DNA of 64,000 nucleotides from Podocnemis expansa (taxonomy: Eukaryota > Chordata > Testudines > Podocnemididae), in contig ML682059.1 in assembly GCA_007922195.1 (NCBI GenBank), positions 16,510,205 to 16,574,204 of the forward strand, given 5' to 3'. Each line of letters starts with the position of its first letter. Position 1 is the first letter of the stretch. Position numbers and translations under genes: made by a program. Shown piece after piece: positions 57,963 to 64,000 of this stretch. The notes beneath the pieces are model-generated. The model made no database searches and was not told the DNA's origin. It saw only the letters and a program-made list of their open reading frames with translations.

Positions 57963-60900
57963 CTAAATTATTGCAGCCAGGGTTTTGTCCAGCCGGGCCT
58001 TAAACATCTCCAAAGACGGAGATTCCACCACCTCCCTAGGTAGCCCATTCCAATGCTTCACCACTTGCCTAGTAAGAAAGTTTTTCCTAATACCCAGCCT
58101 CAACCTCTCCAGCTGCAACTTGAAACCACTGCTCCTTGCTCTGTCCTCTGTTACTCCTGAGAACAGCAGAGCTCCATCCTCCTTGGGGTATCCCTTCAAG
58201 TAGCTGAAGGCATGACACTGTCTGGGTCTAGGGGACTGTATTATTATTTTTCATATTAATATTTCATATGTGATATACCATGTTTGGTGTCAATAGAAAG
58301 GCTATAATCTGCCAAGAATGATTATATGGTTTATATGTAGGTATCATGCCTGTATTAGAAATTAGAAATCTATTTGTTTTTACATCTGTTCCAAATGATT
58401 TGTTCTTAAGGCAAACCCAGACTGGGTCTCTGCAAAATTATTGTTCCCTTTAATGGCTCCCACCAGGGGGCCTGCCAGCTTCAGTGGGCCCAAGAAGAAA
58501 CCTATCTGGCCAGTTACCCAGACTGACCATGTAGCCCAACTCTATTTTGATCTGGAAAGGACCCTGAAATAAAAGGCAGGGGACCCATCTCCATTTTGTC
58601 TTTAGTCTTCAGTCTGTCTGCAGCCAACACTGCATCTGGAACTATTCTCCTGGGACTGAACAAAGGACTGAGACCCACCCAGCTGCTGCTGCTGCTTCTG
58701 GGTGCACACCAGTGGAGTGGGACTAATCTGCAAACTACAGGATCGTCAAGGATTTCTTCTCTATGGACTCTAAATCATTTTGTATGTATGTGATTCACTT
58801 TGATCCTTTCACATCTCTCATATGATGTTTGTTTTCTTTTTATATTAAACCTTTAGTTGTAGTTACTAAAGGATAGGCTGGTAGCATGGTATTTTGGGTA
58901 AGATCCAGGCCTATATTGTTCTGGTTGATGTGGCTGGCCCTTTGGGGTCAGGAGAACCTATTTTTTAAAGAGACCCAGTGGGTAGAGAGAACCATAGGAT
59001 CTGATGTGCAGTCAGGGGCTGTTTCTATTTTATTATGCTTGGTGATGACCAGAGTAGCTAATCAGAAGCATGTTTTGTTACTGACTGGGATACTGGTTTA
59101 AGTACCACCTTTCAGTGGTTTAGGGGATTGGCCCCTGGTTTTGCAACTTGCCCTGATTTTGGCACATTCAGAAAGTGATCCTAGGAGGCCCAGGTCACAG
59201 AAGGTTGCTATCAAATTGCCCCTCAGTCTTCTCTTCTGTAGGATAAATAAGCCTAGTTCCTTCAGTCTTTCTTCATAGGTCTGGTGCTCCAAACCCTTGA
59301 ACATTTTTGCTGCCCTCTGCTGGACTCTTTCTAATTTGTCCACATCCTTTTTGTAGCAGGGAGCCGAAAACTGGACGCAGTATTCCAGATGCAGCCGCAC
59401 CAGTGCCAAATAGAAGGGAATAATCACATCCCTCGGTCTGCTTGCAACACTTCTTCTGATGCAGCCCAGTATGCTGTTGGCCTTTTTGGCAGTAAGACCA
59501 CACTGCTTACTCATATGCAGCTTCCCATCTACCAGGACCCCCAGGTCCTTTTCTACAGTGCTGCTACTTAGCCAATTGCTCCTCAGCCTATAGCAGTGCA
59601 TGGGGTTTTTCCATCTCAAGTACAGGACTTTGCACTTGTCCTTGTTGAACCTCATGAGATTTCTATTGACCCACTGCTCCAATTTGTCAAGGTCTCCCTG
59701 AATCCCGTCCCTGCCCTCCAGTGTGTCTACCATTCTCCCCAGCTTGGTGTCATCCACAAACCTACTGAGTGTGCAATCTAACCCATCATCCAGATCATTA
59801 ATGAAAATTATGAACAGAACTGGCCCCAGGACCAAACCCTGGTGCACACCACTCGTTACTGGTTGCCAACTAGACATGGAGCCATTGATTCCTACATACT
59901 GAAACTGTTGATCTAGCCAGTTCTCTATACACCTTACAGTCTACACATTCAACGCATACTTTCTTAACTTGCCGACAAGAACGCTGTGGGAAACTGTATC
60001 AAAAGCCTTGCTAAAGTCAAGGTATATCACATCAATGGCTGTTCCTGCATCCACAAATCCACTCATCTTATCATAGAAGGCAATGAGGTTGGTCAGGCAT
60101 GATTTACATTTGGTGAATCCATGCTGACTGTTCCTGATCACTCTATTTTCCTCCAAGTGTTTCAGGGTGGATTCTTTGAGAACCTGCTCCATGATTTTTC
60201 CACAGATTGAGGGGAGGTTGACAGGTCTGTAATTCCCTGGATCCTTCTTTTTGCCTTTCTTGAAGATAGGCACTATATTTGCTTTTTACCAGTCCTCTGG
60301 CACCTCCCCTGTTCACCACAAGTTTTCAAAGATAATGGCTAGCGGTAGTTATCTCATTGGCCAACTCCCTCAGCACCCTCGGATGCAGGTCATCTGGCCG
60401 CATGGGCTTGCGCACATCCAGCTTCTTTAGGTAGTCCCTGACCTGATCTTCTGTCACCAAGGGCCTCTCTTCTTCTCTCCAATCTGCCATGCCCAGTGTA
60501 GTGGGCTGGGAGCTGGCCCTCCCTGTGAAAACTGAAGTAAAAAAAGCATTGAGCACTTCAGCTTTTTCCTCATCCTTTATCACAAGGATACCTGTGCTAT
60601 TCAGTAAGGGACCTACACCAGCCCTGCTCCTCTTCTTGTTATTGACATACTTGTAGAAACCCTTCCTGTTATCCTTCACATCCCTTGCTAGCCACCACTC
60701 CAGTTGTCCTTTGGCCTTTCTGATTTTATCCCTGCAGTCTTGAGCAGTATCTTTGTATGCCTCCTTAGTCGTCTGTCCAAGATTCCACTTCCTGTAAGCT
60801 TCCTTTTTATGCTTTAGCTCAGTGCAGAGTTCTCTGTTAAGCCACACTGGGTGCCTTCCACATTTGCTGTAATTTCTACTCATTGGAATGGTATCTTCCT

Positions 60901-61720
60901 GTGCCCTTAGGAGGGTTTCTTTAAAATACAGCCAGCTTTCTTGGATGCCTTTCCCCTTCAGATCAGCCTCCCAAGGGATCCTGCCTATCAGTTCCCCAAG
61001 GGAGCCAAAATCTGCTTTTCTGAAGTCCAGGGTCTGTATTTTGCTTCTTTCCTTTTTTCCATTAATCAGCATCTTGAACTCTATTATCTCATAGTCACTG
61101 CTGCCCAAGTTGCCATTCACTTCTACTTCCCCAATCAATTCTTCTCTGTTTGTGAGCAGCAGGTCAAGAGGTGCAAAGCCCCTAGTTTGTTCCTCCAGCA
61201 TTTGTACCAGGAAGTTGTCCTCAACACTCTCCAAAAGCTTCCTGGATTGCCCGTGCACTGCTGTATTGGCCTCCTAGCAGATATCAGGGTAATTGAAGTC
61301 CCCCATGAGAATCAGGGCGTCTGATCTAGAAACTTCTGCCAGTTGTCCGTAGAATGCCTCACCCACCCTCTCCTTCTGGTCTGGAGGTCTATAGCAGACA
61401 CCCAGCACAACACCCTCCTTGTTGCCCTCTCCTCTATACTTAACTCACAGACTTTCAACTGGCTTGTTTCCACTTCCATAATGGAGCTCTGAGCAGTCAT
61501 AGAGCTCTTTTACATATAACGCTACTCCTCCCCCTCTTCTTCTCCCTGCCTGTCCTTCCTGAACAATTTATAGCCATCCATGGCAGAGCTCCAGTCATGC
61601 AAGCTATCCCACCACGTCTCTGTTATTCCATTTATATCATAGTTCCTTGTCTGCACCACTACTACCAATTCTTCCTCCTTGTTTCCCAGGCTCCTCACAT
61701 TGATGTACAGGCACCTAAGA
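57963..61720 (-). pseudogene. CR1 ORF2: endonuclease and reverse transcriptase
   Basis: The endonuclease (about 61080-61720) shows GITETWWD and MGDFNYPDI. The linker and RT follow: FKKGKKKDPGNYRPVNL, motif A YLDFSKAFDTVSHS, motif B SGVHQGLVLGPV and motif C FVDDTK with both catalytic aspartates kept. After the RT comes the TYEERLKELGLF tail, cut by the LTR and resumed at 58199-57963 (YPKEDGALLF, SLEMFKARLD). Breaks: stops at about 61277, 61440 and 59941 and one frameshift at 60290-60330. Enzymatic role in live copies: nick the target and copy the RNA in place. Confidence 0.9.
58211..59199 (+). mobile_element. Solo LTR, copy 2, inserted in CR1 ORF2
   Basis: A 989-bp homologue of the LTR at 16129-17127, flanked by a perfect 5-bp GAAGG duplication (58206-58210 and 59200-59204). 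It ends GGTCACA. At the start two bases (CA) precede the TG of TGACACTG. TATA-like ATAAAAGG at about 58569 and a polyadenylation-like ATTAAA at about 58845 keep the order of copy 1. LTR plus duplication is 994 bp, which is 1 modulo 3, exactly the frame offset seen between the CR1 coding parts on either side. Confidence 0.85.
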
Positions 61721-61996
61721 TACTAGGCTGATTGCTCCACTTTCCTGTGTCGATTTTCAATTCTACTGCATCTACCTCCTTTCATTTTCTCCCAGCATTG
61801 TCCTCTCACACTTGCCTCAGCTATTAAAGCTTCATTAGAACATCTAACAATTATTTGATTCCCCCTCCCCATGTTCCAACTACTCTCTCTTTTATCCCTC
61901 GTGTTACAGTCCTAGCACCCCCAAGTTCTGTCCCTTTGCCCAGGTCTCCCACACTGTGACTTACCTGTGGGCTTTGGTCTCCTTCCCCCTTCAAAC

Positions 61997-63539
61997 CTAG
62001 TTTAAAGCCTTCCTCACTAGGTCAGCCAGTCTGCATCTGAATATGCTCTTCCCCTTCTTCGACAGCTGAAGTCCATCTCTACCTAGCAGTCCTTCTTCCT
62101 GGAACAGCACTCCAAGGTCAAGGAAGCCAAAGCCCTCCTGATGGCACCATCTTCGCAGCCAGTTGTTCAGCTCCAAGATGTATCTGTCTGTGCTCAGGCC
62201 CCTACCCTTGACCAGAAGGATCGAGAACATCGCCTGTGCTCTGAACTCCTTCACCCACACTCCCAGAGCCCTGTAGTCACCTTTGACCTCCCGAGGATCA
62301 CCTCTCACAGTATCATTGGTTCCCACATGGATGAGTAGCATGGGGTAACAGTCAGAGGGGGTGGATGATTCTCGACATCCCTCTGTAACATCTCGGATAT
62401 GCAGAGATGTCCCTAGAGGGGTGCAGAGCCCAGGGCAAATGGCCCTCTGCGGGGCCCCCTGAACCCCTAGCACTGGGGGGCAGGGATGGCTGACTCATGG
62501 GAGGGGCAGACCCCTGTGCTGCCCCCCCCTCCATGCTGGGGACCATGCGAGCGGGCAAAGGGGTGGTCCACTGCCGCAGTGCTGCCAGGCTGCCCCACCT
62601 GCCACGCACGCTGCTCTGGGCTCCCTGCTGGAGCAGCGTGGAGGAGGCGGGAGGGCAGCAATACTGGCTCCGCAATGCCTCCCGCTACCTCCCCACTGCT
62701 CCAGCACGGAGCCCAGAGCAGCGCAAATGGCGGGGGGGTGGTGGACTGACAGCACTGTAGTGACGGACCACCTTTTTGCCCACTTGCCTGGTCCCTGGCA
62801 TGGGAGGGGCTGCGCAGGGCCCCCCAAAGCATGTGGTCTAGGGCAACTGCCCCCCTTTAAGGACGGCCCCGTGGATGTGGGCACCTGGCAGGTAGCATAC
62901 CTCCCACGAGGCCTTGTCAGAGCAACAGATGGATGCCTCCATCTCCCTCAGAAGTGAGTCCCCAACCACCACAACCCTATGTTTTCTCCTAGCTGTGCTG
63001 GATGTGATCTTCCCAGCCTCAGGGGTGCATGGCATCTCCTCTTCCACCTCAGCCATCGTCTCTAGCGCTACGTAACAGTTCTTCACCACAATGGAGGGTG
63101 GGATGTGAGCAGGGGTAGAGCACTGTCTGCTTCCAGAGGTAACCACCTGCCAGTGTCCTCCTTCTGCCATAGGCATCCAATCCTTCTCCAGTGGTGTGGC
63201 AGTAGTATTGAGCACCTACATAGTATCTTCCTCCTTGCATGTCTCCTCGTGGATCCTATTGAGCAACTTCTCCAGGGCATGGATACTCTTTAGCCTAGAC
63301 ACCTCCTCCTATAACTCTCCCACCTGCCTACTGAGAGATTCCACCAGCAGGCACCTGTCACATCGATTCATCTCCCCAGCCTGATCGTCAGTGACAGGGA
63401 ACTGCAGGCCGCAGTCCCTGCAAGTCCACACCAGGATCTGGGTAGAGATATCCATGCTCAGGACGTTTGTCTGGCTACAGACACAGGTGGAAGAGACAGA
63501 AGGGGTGCTGGCGCAAGCAGTGCAGTTCCTCTTCAGCAT
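61997..63539 (-). pseudogene. CR1 ORF1 with SGNH esterase domain
   Basis: From the Met at 63539: a cysteine-rich N-terminal zinc-binding segment (CRDCGLQFPV, NRCDRCLLVE), a coiled-coil-like stretch, then the esterase. Block I is VVVVGDSLLRE (nucleophile Ser in GDSL), block III is LIHVGTNDTV, and the catalytic D-x-x-H site reads DGLQLS, so the His is Gln. Stops at about 63307 and 63217 and the hAT insertion inside the esterase break it. The known role of CR1 ORF1 is RNA binding; the esterase may help membrane or lipid contact, which is unproven. Confidence 0.88.
62402..62871. mobile_element. hAT element inserted in CR1 ORF1
   Basis: Ends CAGAGATGTCCCTAGAGGGG and (reversed) CGGGGCCGTCCTTAAAGGGG are inverted. 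The flanking 8-mers CGGATATG and TGGATGTG differ by two transitions, one of CpG type. Element plus duplication is 478 bp (1 modulo 3), the offset between the two ORF1 halves. The core is a long hairpin: CTGCTCTGGGCTCC near 62610 against GGAGCCCAGAGCAG near 62708. Confidence 0.85.
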
Positions 63540-64000
63540 CGTGGTCTCACTAACTCCCTCCCTCTCAAACTTCCCTATTTTCAGATCCTCCTGGTCGCTC
63601 AGCCACTGGCTTTTAAGGTCTACTCTGCCTAGGTCAGCCCTTGTCCCTCGTTAAACACACAGGGGAAGGGTGATCACAAGGCTGATTGAAGCTGGTGATA
63701 AAGGTGAGCAGGGAACAATGGTCCAAACAGCCCCCAGACAATCACACAATCACAGTCCCAATTCCCACAGTAACTGACAATTAACAGAAATCACCTGTAG
63801 GGAAAGACACAACCACACAGTTAGCAATTCACTCACCCAAGTTTCATTCTCTCTCCCTTGCTTCTGCAGCTGGGGAGAGGGAGAGCAGAGGACACACACT
63901 CAGCCTGACCAGCTCCTGGACTTGCTACCTCTACCACCAACACTACCTTTGTTGTTCCTACTTCCTCCTCCCTTGTTCCTGCTGCTGCTGCTGGCTGGCC

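Larger units (their letters stand above)
57882..64000 (-). mobile_element. CR1 LINE copy C, near full-length, split by two insertions
   Basis: The 3' end at 57882 has the CR1 terminal block (AATCATAGAATTACAGGGTT, GGAAGGGACCTCGTGAGGTC). Going right on the minus strand come ORF2 (57963-61720) and ORF1 (61997-63539), then probable 5' UTR to the window edge. A solo LTR (58211-59199) and a hAT element (62402-62871) interrupt it. Subtracting these leaves about 4.6 kb, close to the full length of CR1, so it was probably a complete insertion; its 5' end may lie beyond 64000. Confidence 0.9.

Noticed and set aside
62352..62957. Several 76-129 codon frames on both strands
   Set aside because: Inside the GC-rich hAT hairpin element; the only real coding signal there is the split CR1 ORF1.
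61997..63215. Host SGNH lipase/esterase gene
   Set aside because: The arrangement with an N-terminal cysteine-rich segment and adjacent endonuclease-RT identifies CR1 ORF1.

Overview
This window reads as vertebrate, not prokaryotic, genomic DNA. It is AT-rich and CpG-depleted, has no long intact host ORF, and is packed with decayed transposable elements. The mix is CR1 LINEs whose ORF1 carries an SGNH esterase, DIRS- and Ngaro-like tyrosine-recombinase retrotransposons, Penelope-like GIY-YIG elements, a Gypsy-type gag, solo LTRs, hAT elements and many palindromic elements with 3-bp target duplications. That combination points to a sauropsid, most likely a turtle. This assignment is inference from repeat content. 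I found no host exon I could defend; the window looks intergenic or intronic.

Layout. 1-10.9 kb: mostly unrecognised sequence with a (ATA)n tract and several short DNA-transposon relics. 10.9-14.4 kb: one minus-strand CR1 inserted inside another. 15.0-18 kb: CR1 tail, small MITE, a ~1 kb solo LTR and a hairpin-rich MITE. 20.2-26.6 kb: two DIRS elements head to head, an older minus copy and a younger plus copy. 27.8-31.2 kb: a nearly complete but broken PIF/Harbinger element (transposase on +, Myb/SANT-like ORF on -) followed three bases later by a non-autonomous relative. 31.5-32.3 kb: a second, different solo LTR. 33.1-34.2 kb: a Gypsy gag remnant holding a CR1 tail, itself holding a Penelope fragment and a hAT MITE. 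35-39.2 kb: hAT MITEs, Penelope fragments and a Ngaro-like recombinase remnant. 39.2-48.2 kb: mainly low-repeat sequence with a palindromic element, an (AAAC)n tract and ancient L2/MIR-like DNA. 48.2-49.5 kb: plus-strand CR1 tail and a hAT element. 51.0-52.6 kb: a short Penelope with inverted terminal repeats, invaded and flanked by MITEs. 53.2-54.5 kb: second Gypsy gag. 55.5-56.6 kb: hAT with a nested MITE. 57.9-64 kb: a near full-length minus-strand CR1 (ORF1 + ORF2) split by a solo LTR and a hAT element.

No genes here cooperate as a host pathway. The functional relations are within transposons: the Harbinger transposase and Myb-like ORF as a likely former partner of the local 3-bp-TSD MITEs, and the ORF1/ORF2 pair of CR1. 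The most informative signals are target-site duplications, frame arithmetic across insertions and nesting order, which give a relative insertion history.
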